From positions 1 to 64,000 of the forward strand of contig URMS01000014.1 in NCBI GenBank assembly GCA_900548975.1: a stretch of DNA of 64,000 nt, given 5' to 3'. Position 1 is the first letter of the stretch. Each line of letters begins with the position of its first letter. Positions 16,548-23,638 of this stretch are shown in pieces. This DNA is from an uncultured Porphyromonadaceae bacterium. GTDB lineage: Bacteria; Bacteroidota; Bacteroidia; Bacteroidales; Muribaculaceae. The translations under genes were made by a program, and so were the position numbers. The notes under the pieces were generated by a model. The model was not told where the DNA came from. It saw only the letters and a list, made by a program, of their open reading frames with translations, and made no database searches.

Positions 16548-16627
16548 TGCGTTGCAAATCTACGACAATAATCCGAAACATTACGACAAATTACAGACAA
16601 ATCAACAAAGTAATTTTGCAACGCAAT
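16546..16627. promoter_or_regulatory. Divergent promoters with paired 13-base inverted operator
   Basis: ATTGCGTTGCAAA (16546-16558) and its exact reverse complement TTTGCAACGCAAT (16615-16627) lie 69 bases apart centre to centre. Each overlaps a -7 box: TAGATTTG on the minus strand (16562-16555) for the regulator and TAATTTTG (16611-16618) for the nitroreductase. This is a classic layout for a regulator controlling both directions. Confidence 0.7.
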
Positions 16628-16662
16628 CCAAGAGCTTGTAATAACTTATAAAACCTACTGTC

Positions 16663-17289
16663 ATGGAATTTTACGATACACTGGAGAAACGGCGCACCTA
16701 CCGCGACTACTCCTCCCGGGAAGTAAGCGACGAAACACTCCGCAGGATAATCGGCGCGGCATTCAAGGCACCGACAAACGACCATCTTCGCCAACTGGAA
16801 TTTGTAGTGGTGCGCGGCCAAAAGAATATCGCACGTATCATCGCACCGCTGACAAAAAACATGGCCGCCTTCGAATCGCTTGTCGCCGAGGTCGATGAAT
16901 CGGGCGACCCGGATAAGATGGCAATGTTCGCCGACGCTCTGCCCAAACAACAAAAGATGCTGATGCAAAGCGGACTTCTGATAATACCTTTTTTCCGACA
17001 ACTCACCACTACTTTATTGCAGCCGGTGGAACAAAGTTCGCTCAATTATTTCGCTTCGGCGTGGTGCTCGGTAGAGAACATGCTGCTGGCCGCCACGGCA
17101 GAAGGTCTCGGATGCGTATTCCACATTCCGGTAGCCGATGAAGCTAAGGAAATCAAGGCTCTTGTCAATGCCCCGTCAGGCTATGAAATGACCTGCTTGC
17201 TGACCGTGGGATATCCGGCTGAAGGCGCATTTCTTCCCCGCCAGAAAACAATCGATACGGATAGCCGCATGCACAGCGACCGGTTCTAA
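16663..17289 (+). CDS. Nitroreductase-family flavoprotein
   Basis: This 208-residue protein belongs to the FMN-dependent nitroreductase superfamily, which reduces nitro compounds, quinones or related electron acceptors with NAD(P)H. The phosphate-binding Arg-Arg motif is in LEKRRTYRDYS near the N-terminus. The second flavin region is NMLLAATAEGLGCVFHIP in the C-terminal half, followed by the usual VGYPAEG strand. The substrate cannot be deduced. It is divergent from an AraC-family gene and shares an inverted operator with it, suggesting induction by a small molecule sensed by that regulator. Confidence 0.9.
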   Translation: MEFYDTLEKRRTYRDYSSREVSDETLRRIIGAAFKAPTNDHLRQLEFVVVRGQKNIARIIAPLTKNMAAFESLVAEVDESGDPDKMAMFADALPKQQKMLMQSGLLIIPFFRQLTTTLLQPVEQSSLNYFASAWCSVENMLLAATAEGLGCVFHIPVADEAKEIKALVNAPSGYEMTCLLTVGYPAEGAFLPRQKTIDTDSRMHSDRF

Positions 17290-17322
17290 ACCGCAAATTT
17301 CAACGCCGACAGATAATTTTTA

Positions 17323-17354
17323 TTTGGCAGAAAGAATATAAATGCATAAATTTG
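17323..17354 (+). promoter_or_regulatory. Promoter of the methionine leader and metY operon
   Basis: TTTG at 17323-17326 and TAAATTTG at 17347-17354 are separated by exactly 20 bases, an ideal Bacteroidetes promoter. Transcription would start around 17360, next to a hairpin (GCGG at 17357 to CCGC ending 17383) at the very 5' end of the RNA. Confidence 0.8.
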
Positions 17355-17403
17355 CAGCGGAAAAAGCACTATGGCTTTTCCGCCGACTCAATACCGAATC
17401 AAA

Positions 17404-17508
17404 ATGAAATCCTATCAGCACATCACCGCACAGGCGCCCATGCCGGCAGGCATGGAGATGATGGCTATGGTCATGTGCATGATGGAATTTCCACTGTGCC
17501 GGTTTTAG
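17404..17508 (+). CDS. Methionine-rich leader peptide of the met operon
   Basis: This is a 34-codon reading frame starting at an ATG about 45 bases after the predicted transcription start and ending with TAG at 17506-17508. Methionines occur at positions 1, 13, 17, 19, 20, 22, 24, 26 and 27, so seven of the eleven residues from 17 to 27 are Met, far above chance. The tail is EFPLCRF. The last codons and the stop overlap one arm of an antiterminator. It lies 82 bases before metY, in front of an intrinsic terminator. I infer that its job is to be translated, not to be a product: ribosomes stall at the Met run when charged Met-tRNA is scarce. Confidence 0.8.
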   Translation: MKSYQHITAQAPMPAGMEMMAMVMCMMEFPLCRF

Positions 17509-17572
17509 TCATGCATATACGAGCAATTAATTAACATATGACCGGCACCCCAGCAAGGGCGCCGGTCTTTTT
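17438..17572 (+). promoter_or_regulatory. Ribosome-mediated transcription attenuator for methionine operon
   Basis: Three alternative pairings are visible. Region 1:2 (pause): CCGGCA at 17443-17448 with TGCCGG at 17497-17502. Region 2:3 (antiterminator): GTGCCGGT at 17496-17503 with ACCGGCAC at 17541-17548, extendable by TCAT (17509-17512) with ATGA (17538-17541). Region 3:4 (terminator): GACCGGC at 17540-17546 with GCCGGTC at 17561-17567 and an inner CCC/GGG, followed by T5 at 17568-17572. A local hairpin CCATGCC/GGCATGG (17438-17455) precedes the Met codons. Region 2 is inside the leader peptide's last codons. Stalling at Met codons frees region 2 for the antiterminator; reaching the stop codon masks it and allows termination. 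Confidence 0.78.
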
Positions 17573-17590
17573 ATAGAATAACAGCATAAA

Positions 17591-18883
17591 ATGGACTACA
17601 CCAAACTCGGATTCCAGACACGTCAGATCCACGCCGGCCTCAACCGCAACGACTCCACCTGCTCGCGAGGCGCCGCCATCTATCCCACCGCAGCATATCG
17701 TTTCCCCACATGCGAATACGCCGCCAATCTCTTCGAGCTCAGCCAGCCCGGCAATATATACACCCGTCTTCAGAACCCCACCAATTCGGCATATGAAGAG
17801 CGTATCGCCGCCCTCTACGGCGGTGTCGGCGCCGTGGCCACCTCGTCGGGCATGGCCGCCACCCTTGTGGCCGTTACCATGCTGGCATCGGAAGGCGACA
17901 ACATCGTGGCTTCGCCCTATCTCTACGGCGGCACCTACAACCTCTTCCGCCACACTCTTCCGCGTCTGGGCGTGAAAGTGAAAATCGCCGCCGAGGCCAC
18001 ACCCGAGGCCATCGGCACACTCATCGACGACCGCACACGCGCTGTCTTCGCCGAAAGTATGGGCAATCCCACATGTGCCGTACCCGACCTCGCAGGCATA
18101 GCGTCGGCAGCTGCCGCCAAGGGTGTGCCTTTCATTGTCGACAACACCTTCGGCGCAGGCGGATACCTGTGCAACCCATTCGAGTGGGGCGCCAATATCG
18201 TGGTCGACTCGGCCACAAAGTGGATCAACGGCCACGGCACCGCCATGGGCGGTATAATCGTCGACGGAGGCAACTTCGACTGGCGCAACGGCCGCTTCCC
18301 CGAAATCGACGGTCCGTCCGAAGGATATCACGGTCTGAACCTCTGCGACGCATTCGGCAACGCCGCATTCATAGCCAAGTGCCGTGTCGACGGCCTGCGC
18401 GACCTCGGCACTTGCCCCTCGGCTTTCGACAGCTACCTCATGATGATCGGCCTGGAGACTCTCTCGCTGCGTGTGCGCCATCAGGTAGAGGCAACCCGAC
18501 GTCTGGCCGAGTTCCTGCGCGGACACAAAGCCGTCAAAAAAGTGGCGTATGTAGGCTTCGAAGACCATCCGTGGCACGCCAATGCCGCCAAATATTTCCG
18601 CTTCGGTGCCGGAGCAGTGCTCAATGCCGAACTACAGGGCTCGCTCGAAACGACGGTAAAATTCGTCGAAGCACTGAAACTGGTGGCCCACATGACCATG
18701 ATAGGCGACTCGATAAGCGTGGTCACACATCCGGCATCGACCACCCACAAACAGCTATCCGACGCCGACCTCGAGAAGGCCGGGGTCACCCCAACGCTGC
18801 TGCGTATATCTGTCGGTCTTGAAGACCCCGAAGACATCATCGCCGATTTCGAACAAGCATTCCACGCCGCCGGACTATGCTGA
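17591..18883 (+). CDS. metY: O-acetylhomoserine sulfhydrylase
   Basis: This 430-residue PLP enzyme of the Cys/Met metabolism family makes homocysteine from O-acetylhomoserine and sulfide. The PLP lysine is Lys210 in DSATKWINGHGTA. Other family motifs are YTRLQNPTNSAYEERIAALYGG and ATSSGMAATL near the N-terminus, and VDNTFGAGGYLCNPFEWGAN before the lysine. The length of about 430, rather than the 380-400 of MetB/MetC, favours the sulfhydrylase. It is the first enzyme gene of metY-metX-hom, immediately behind the Met leader and terminator, so transcription of the whole operon should depend on readthrough. Its stop codon overlaps the metX start. Confidence 0.95.
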   Translation: MDYTKLGFQTRQIHAGLNRNDSTCSRGAAIYPTAAYRFPTCEYAANLFELSQPGNIYTRLQNPTNSAYEERIAALYGGVGAVATSSGMAATLVAVTMLASEGDNIVASPYLYGGTYNLFRHTLPRLGVKVKIAAEATPEAIGTLIDDRTRAVFAESMGNPTCAVPDLAGIASAAAAKGVPFIVDNTFGAGGYLCNPFEWGANIVVDSATKWINGHGTAMGGIIVDGGNFDWRNGRFPEIDGPSEGYHGLNLCDAFGNAAFIAKCRVDGLRDLGTCPSAFDSYLMMIGLETLSLRVRHQVEATRRLAEFLRGHKAVKKVAYVGFEDHPWHANAAKYFRFGAGAVLNAELQGSLETTVKFVEALKLVAHMTMIGDSISVVTHPASTTHKQLSDADLEKAGVTPTLLRISVGLEDPEDIIADFEQAFHAAGLC

Positions 18884-19896
18884 AAACCTACAGGCATACA
18901 GGCGATTTCCGGCTCGAAAGCGGCACCGTGCTCCACGGGCTGGAAATCGCCTACCATACCTATGGCACCTACGACCCCGCGGCCGACAATGCCGTGTGGG
19001 TGTGCCATGCGCTCACTGCCAACAGCGACGTTGCCGACTGGTGGCCGGGCACGGTGGTCGACGGCGGTTTCCTCGACCCGGCTCGCCATTTCACCGTGTG
19101 CGCCAATATAATCGGCTCATGCTACGGCAGCACCGGGCCGACTAGCATCGACCCCGCCACCGGCGAGCCATACTACGACACCTTCCCGCCACTCACCATC
19201 CGCGACATGGCCCGCGCCCACGCACTGCTCGCCGACCATCTGGGCCTTAAGCATATAGGCACACTCGTGGGCAGCTCGGTTGGCGGATTCCAGGCCCTCG
19301 AATGGATAACCGACGAGCCGGAGCGCTTCGGGCGCCTGGTGCTCATCGCCACCGACGCCAAGGCATCGCCCTGGTGCATAGCCGTCGACGAGACACAGCG
19401 CATGGCCATATTCGCCGATGCCACCTACGGCGAACGGCGCCCCGATGCGGGAGCTGCCGGCCTGGAAGCCGCCCGTGCGATAGGACTCCTCACCTACCGC
19501 GGGCCCGAAGGATATAACCGCACCCAGCAGAATCCGCCCTCCGATTCGGCCGAGCCCGTGCGCTCGCACCGCGCATGCTCCTACCAGCGCTATCAGGGCT
19601 CAAAACTGAGCCGCCGCTTCAACGCCTACTCCTACGTGACCATACTCGACGCTTTCGATACCCACGACGTCAGCCGCGGCCGCGGAGGCCTCAAAGCCGC
19701 CCTCGGGCGCCTGCACTGCCCGGCCATAGTAGTAGGCATAAGCACCGATATAGTGTTCACCCCGCCCGAGATGCGTGCCCTCGCCGCCATGCTGCCTGAT
19801 GCCGAATACCACGAAATCGAATCGGCATTCGGACACGACGGCTTCCTGGTGGAGCACGACCAACTCAACCGCATACTCAAAAACTTCATGAAATGA
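18877..19896 (+). CDS. metX: Homoserine O-acetyltransferase
   Basis: This 339-residue alpha/beta-hydrolase-fold enzyme acetylates homoserine with acetyl-CoA, supplying the MetY substrate. The N-terminal motif HALTANSDVADWW and the nucleophile elbow VGSSVGGFQALEW (Ser134) are diagnostic, and the catalytic His is in the C-terminal FGHDGFLVEHDQL. It is slightly shorter than the usual 350-380 residues. Its ATG lies inside the end of metY (seven-base overlap), and its stop codon overlaps the hom ATG by four bases, so all three genes are coupled. Confidence 0.95.
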   Translation: MLKTYRHTGDFRLESGTVLHGLEIAYHTYGTYDPAADNAVWVCHALTANSDVADWWPGTVVDGGFLDPARHFTVCANIIGSCYGSTGPTSIDPATGEPYYDTFPPLTIRDMARAHALLADHLGLKHIGTLVGSSVGGFQALEWITDEPERFGRLVLIATDAKASPWCIAVDETQRMAIFADATYGERRPDAGAAGLEAARAIGLLTYRGPEGYNRTQQNPPSDSAEPVRSHRACSYQRYQGSKLSRRFNAYSYVTILDAFDTHDVSRGRGGLKAALGRLHCPAIVVGISTDIVFTPPEMRALAAMLPDAEYHEIESAFGHDGFLVEHDQLNRILKNFMK

Positions 19897-21101
19897 AAGA
19901 CCTCAACATAGGCCTCTTCGGCTTCGGCACAGTCGGAACAGGCATCTACAAAGTACTTGGCAGCGCCCGCAACGCCCATGCCGCCATACGCCGCATCTGC
20001 GTGCGCTCGCTCGCAAAAAAACGCTCCATCGAGCTGCCCGACGGAATCCTCACCGACAATCCCGACGACATTCTCAACGATCCCGCCATCGACCTGATAG
20101 TGGAAGTGGTCGACAACGCCGACGCGTCCTACAGCATCGTCACCTCGGCACTGCGCCGCGGCATCCCCGTGGTAAGCGGCAACAAGGCCATGATAGCGCG
20201 CCATCTGCCCGAACTCATCGAGCTTCAGCGCGCCCACGACACAGCCTTGCTCTACGACGCTTCGGCCTGCGGCTCCATTCCGGTGATACGCAACCTCGAG
20301 GAATACTACGACAACGACCTGCTCCTCGAAGTCAAAGGCATACTCAACGGCTCGTCGAACTACATTCTGTCGCGCGTGTTCGACCACGGCGAAAACTACG
20401 CCGACGCCCTGGCCAAGGCCCAGAGGCTCGGTTTCGCCGAGGCCGACCCCAGCTTCGACATCAAGGGCTTCGATTCGCTCTTCAAGCTTGTAATCATCAC
20501 CATCCATGCCCTGGGCGTGTATGTGAATCCGGCCGATGTCTTTGCCTACGGCATCGCCACCATATCCGACTTCGACATCCGCTATGCCCGCGAGAAGGGC
20601 GTCAAGATAAAACTCGTGGCCCAGGTGGTAAAGCTCGACGACGGACACTTCACCCTGTTCGTCATGCCCGAATTCGTGGCCCCCGGCAAGTACATATACA
20701 GCGTCGACGACGAGTACAACGGCGTCGTCATACGCGGCGAATGCTACGACCGCCAGTTCATGTTCGGCAAGGGCGCCGGCAGCCTTCCCACCGCATCGTC
20801 GATACTCAGCGACGTAACAGCCCGGCATCACGGCTATCGCTACGAATACAAAAAAATGAGCTACGCCGGCCGTCCGGTCTATACCGACAACGTCACCCTC
20901 CGCGTGTACCTGCGCCATCCGGGCCACACGCTCCCCGATGGCATAGTGTTCTCGAAGATCACCGAAAGCTATGTGTCGGCCGAGGGATGCTACACCGTAG
21001 GCGATATATCGCTGGCAGCCCTCAGGGCCAATAAAGCACTTCTCGACGACCCCGATGTGTTCGTGTGCAACATCCCCCGATTCTTCCTCGATCTGGACTG
21101 A
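19893..21101 (+). CDS. hom: Homoserine dehydrogenase
   Basis: This 402-residue enzyme reduces aspartate semialdehyde to homoserine, the branch-point precursor for methionine and threonine. The NAD(P) Rossmann motif is GLFGFGTVGTGIYKVL at residues 6-21. The catalytic domain contains GILNGSSNYILSRV and EADPSFDIKGFDS, the latter with the Lys/Asp active-site region. It is a monofunctional enzyme, not fused to aspartate kinase. The C-terminal segment after about residue 320 is where an ACT domain could sit, but I cannot confirm one. Being last in the met operon suggests that it is a methionine-dedicated copy. Confidence 0.94.
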   Translation: MKDLNIGLFGFGTVGTGIYKVLGSARNAHAAIRRICVRSLAKKRSIELPDGILTDNPDDILNDPAIDLIVEVVDNADASYSIVTSALRRGIPVVSGNKAMIARHLPELIELQRAHDTALLYDASACGSIPVIRNLEEYYDNDLLLEVKGILNGSSNYILSRVFDHGENYADALAKAQRLGFAEADPSFDIKGFDSLFKLVIITIHALGVYVNPADVFAYGIATISDFDIRYAREKGVKIKLVAQVVKLDDGHFTLFVMPEFVAPGKYIYSVDDEYNGVVIRGECYDRQFMFGKGAGSLPTASSILSDVTARHHGYRYEYKKMSYAGRPVYTDNVTLRVYLRHPGHTLPDGIVFSKITESYVSAEGCYTVGDISLAALRANKALLDDPDVFVCNIPRFFLDLD

Positions 21102-21127
21102 TTCACACACACTTAATTCAATAATTA

Positions 21128-21165
21128 TTTTTCATTTCTCCAAAAAAATTTGGGGAAATGAAAAA
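21128..21165. repeat. Palindrome overlapping the RNA gene promoter
   Basis: TTTTTCATTTCTCCAAA (21128-21144) and TTTGGGGAAATGAAAAA (21149-21165) are 17-base arms with one mismatch around AAAA. It follows hom and could be its 3' hairpin, though no T run comes after it. It also contains the -33 box of the downstream RNA gene, so it might serve as an operator. Confidence 0.65.
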
Positions 21166-21180
21166 AAGTATTTAACTTTG
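21149..21180 (+). promoter_or_regulatory. Promoter of the structured RNA gene
   Basis: TTTG at 21149-21152 and TAACTTTG at 21173-21180 with a 20-base spacer form a full consensus promoter. Transcription would start at about 21187. No open reading frame follows before the next gene's own promoter. Confidence 0.8.
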
Positions 21181-21186
21181 CACTCA

Positions 21187-21447
21187 GAAACACCAGCCTT
21201 CGTCTTAGACCTTTATTTACAATTATTACGCAATCTAAGCCTGAGGCAACCGCTTAAAGCTAACGTCGCGACGACAGTGGGCCTCCACGGTCTATGGTGA
21301 GTAAAAGTAAGTAAGTATGATATAATCACAACACCGGACTTACCACTGGCTTCCATCCGCGGATGCCGTGAAAGTCTTACTTGAATCACAAACCGCCTAA
21401 TGGCTTAGGTCTTTACACGTTGTTGAAATGCGTAAGGACTTTTTTTA
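21187..21447 (+). ncRNA. Free-standing structured RNA, possibly 6S-like
   Basis: A consensus promoter, a strong intrinsic terminator and no plausible coding frame define an RNA of about 260 bases. A closing helix CTAAGCC (21234-21240) with GGCTTAG (about 21402-21408) and a further GGC/GCC pair inside it enclose about 170 bases. Inside there are smaller inverted repeats: GTGG-GCCT-CCAC, GGTGAGT with ACTTACC, CACGG with CCGTG, and the palindrome CATCCGCGGATG. The long rod closed by one helix recalls 6S RNA, and a Bacteroidales 6S-related RNA is known, but I cannot confirm identity. It lacks the RNase P signature sequences, any tmRNA tag frame and the SRP apical motif. Confidence 0.6.
21409..21447 (+). 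terminator. Intrinsic terminator of the structured RNA
   Basis: GTCTTTAC (21409-21416) pairs with GTAAGGAC (21433-21440), with one G-U pair, followed directly by T7 (21441-21447). This marks the 3' end of the RNA gene. Confidence 0.75.
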
Positions 21448-21481
21448 TGCCCTTTCAACACCATGTATGCACTATTTTGTT

Positions 21482-21489
21482 TACTTTTG
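21482..21489 (+). promoter_or_regulatory. -7 element for the sensor kinase and tamL genes
   Basis: TACTTTTG matches TAnnTTTG and lies 22 bases before the kinase ATG. No -33 TTG is found at the expected spacing. Confidence 0.5.
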
Positions 21490-21511
21490 CAATCCATAAA
21501 CCGTACACACG

Positions 21512-23638
21512 ATGCACATACATATATCACGTCTTGCCGGCATAATCTTTCTGTTGTTTCTGTCTTATACCCATTGTAACGCTCTCGACAGCCGTGAGCG
21601 CGCCGCAATGATCGACAGCCTGCAGGGACAGCTGTCCATAGCTCCTACGGCGGCCGACAGTATAAAACCTCTCTACGACATATTCGACATGTCGTATGGA
21701 CTCGAGCGCGACAAGCTGGCACACCAGTTATATCTGACTGCCAGACAGGCCAAGAACGACCCTGTGCGCCTCGATATGCTCCGCAACATCGCAAATCAGA
21801 ACTGGCGCAACGACTCTATACTGCAATACGTCAGCAGCGAACTAAAGAGCATGAAACAGACTCCCGAAGTAATCTCGACGCGTCTCTTCACCGACATGAT
21901 ATGCATCGACAACCTACTTTTCAACGAACATGCCGGCCGTTCGCGCGAGCAACTTCTGGAATATGTCCGGCGCTACTCCAACGAAGTACCAAGCGATGAC
22001 TACGATCGCGCAGTGCTGCTCTATGCCGTATGCCGCTATCTGGGCGAGGAAACTCGAGGCGACCTGCTGGAAAACTATCTCGAGAGGCTCGACAAACTTG
22101 TAGAAACTATGAATCTGCCCGATGGCGCCGTACGACGCCTCATCTACAACCGGGCGGCGCCCATTTTCTTCGAAAACGGCAACTATCCCAAAGTGATAGA
22201 GACTGATATGAAACTGCTCCACGAAATCGACAGCCTCCAGTTGAGCTACGAAGAAGAAGGGCGTGTGTACTACAATGCCCCAATACACCGCTATAAGTCA
22301 TACCGGCGGATGCTCGGATGCTTCCCCGTTCTCAGCGACAGCGAGGTCGAGGACCTCTACGGTAAGATTCTGAGCCTTGCCGACATGAACACCACAATCG
22401 CCGGCGACCTCGAGCGCAACGAGCGGGCGCACATATACTACGCCATGGCCACTGGCGACTATCAGCGCGCAAAAAAAATGCTTCTCAAGCAGATCGACTC
22501 GCCCGCACACACAGCACTGCGACTGTCGATGCTCCGCATGCTCAAGGATGCCGCCAACAAGACCGGCGACGGACAGATACTCCTCGAAGCATCGCAGGAA
22601 CTCAACAACGAACTCGAGCGTCAGCTCGACACCAAGTGTCAGGAACGCACGCGCGAACTCGAACTCGTCTATGATCTCAGCGACCTTCTCCACCGCAATT
22701 CTCAGCTCGAAGAAAGCAGTCATCTCACCACTCTGCGCGCCCGCACTATAGTGACTGTCATCGGGGCTGTGGCATTCATCGGACTCGCACTGCTTGCAGC
22801 CATGCTCTACCGGCAGAACCGCCGCAACCGCCGCCTGGCACACCACCTCAGGCGCGCCAACGAAAAGCTGCAGAAAGAGCGCGACGACCTGAAGGGAATA
22901 CAGGAAGAACTCACCACACTGCGCGACGAGGCCCGCGCCGCCGACCGCCGCAAGACCGAATTTGTCAACAACATGAGCCACGAGGTGAAAGTGCCCCTTG
23001 CAGCTATCGCTGAGTACGCTCAGCTCATCACCGACTGCATACCCGAGAACCAACGCGCTTACCTCGACCGCTTCGCTTCAATCATCAATCTTAATGTCAA
23101 ACTTGTGACGCGTCTGGTCAACGACGTTCTCGATACCGAAAGCATCGAAAACGACCAACTGTCTCTCGAGATAAGGCCCACAGCAGTCAACGACATCTGC
23201 CATCTGGCCATAGATAACGTATTCGAATGCGGACGCCCGGACAAGTCTGACATAAACTTTGTATTCAAACCAGGCGCAGACAACAGTCTGCTCGTCGAGA
23301 CCGACGGCCAGCGTGTGAGCCAGGTGCTTGTCAATCTGCTCACCAACGCGGTGAAATTCTCTGAAAAAGGGACCGTCACACTCTCCTATACTGTCGACAC
23401 AGCCGCTAACAAACTCGAATTCACTGTCACCGATCAGGGTATCGGTATCCCCGACGGTCAGGAAGAAGCTATCTTCGATCGCTTCAGGCGCCTCGACCAT
23501 ACAACACCCGGCTTCGGACTCGGTCTATACATATCGCGTCTTATAGCCTCGGTCCTCGGTGGTTCGCTAAAGGTCGACACAGCATACCGCGGAGGCGCGC
23601 GCTTCGTATTCACCATTCCCGTCAGAGCGCAGCAATGA
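21512..23638 (+). CDS. Membrane histidine kinase with periplasmic helical-repeat sensor
   Basis: This 708-residue protein begins with a signal sequence (ISRLAGIIFLLFLSYT). Residues of about 25-405 are helical and TPR-like and are expected to be periplasmic. One transmembrane helix lies at about 412-431, followed by a coiled coil (about 435-480) rich in Arg/Glu. The HisKA domain has the phosphoacceptor His490 in NNMSHEVKVPLAA. The ATPase domain shows an N box (LLTNAVKFSE), a G1 box (VTDQGIGIPD) and a G2 box (GFGLGLYISRLI). It lacks receiver or helix-turn-helix domains, and no response regulator is nearby. Its stop codon overlaps the tamL start by four bases, linking it to outer-membrane biogenesis. 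Confidence 0.88.
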   Translation: MHIHISRLAGIIFLLFLSYTHCNALDSRERAAMIDSLQGQLSIAPTAADSIKPLYDIFDMSYGLERDKLAHQLYLTARQAKNDPVRLDMLRNIANQNWRNDSILQYVSSELKSMKQTPEVISTRLFTDMICIDNLLFNEHAGRSREQLLEYVRRYSNEVPSDDYDRAVLLYAVCRYLGEETRGDLLENYLERLDKLVETMNLPDGAVRRLIYNRAAPIFFENGNYPKVIETDMKLLHEIDSLQLSYEEEGRVYYNAPIHRYKSYRRMLGCFPVLSDSEVEDLYGKILSLADMNTTIAGDLERNERAHIYYAMATGDYQRAKKMLLKQIDSPAHTALRLSMLRMLKDAANKTGDGQILLEASQELNNELERQLDTKCQERTRELELVYDLSDLLHRNSQLEESSHLTTLRARTIVTVIGAVAFIGLALLAAMLYRQNRRNRRLAHHLRRANEKLQKERDDLKGIQEELTTLRDEARAADRRKTEFVNNMSHEVKVPLAAIAEYAQLITDCIPENQRAYLDRFASIINLNVKLVTRLVNDVLDTESIENDQLSLEIRPTAVNDICHLAIDNVFECGRPDKSDINFVFKPGADNSLLVETDGQRVSQVLVNLLTNAVKFSEKGTVTLSYTVDTAANKLEFTVTDQGIGIPDGQEEAIFDRFRRLDHTTPGFGLGLYISRLIASVLGGSLKVDTAYRGGARFVFTIPVRAQQ

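Noticed and set aside
17290..17590. SAM riboswitch upstream of metY
   Set aside because: I looked for SAM-I, SAM-II or SAM/SAH-like conserved cores and found none. The region is explained by the leader peptide and the alternative helices.
21187..21447. tmRNA, RNase P or SRP RNA
   Set aside because: There is no tag reading frame ending in LAA, no RNase P core sequences such as GAGGAAAGTCC, and no SRP apical GGAAGCAG-type motif. A 6S-like RNA remains possible and is listed as uncertain.
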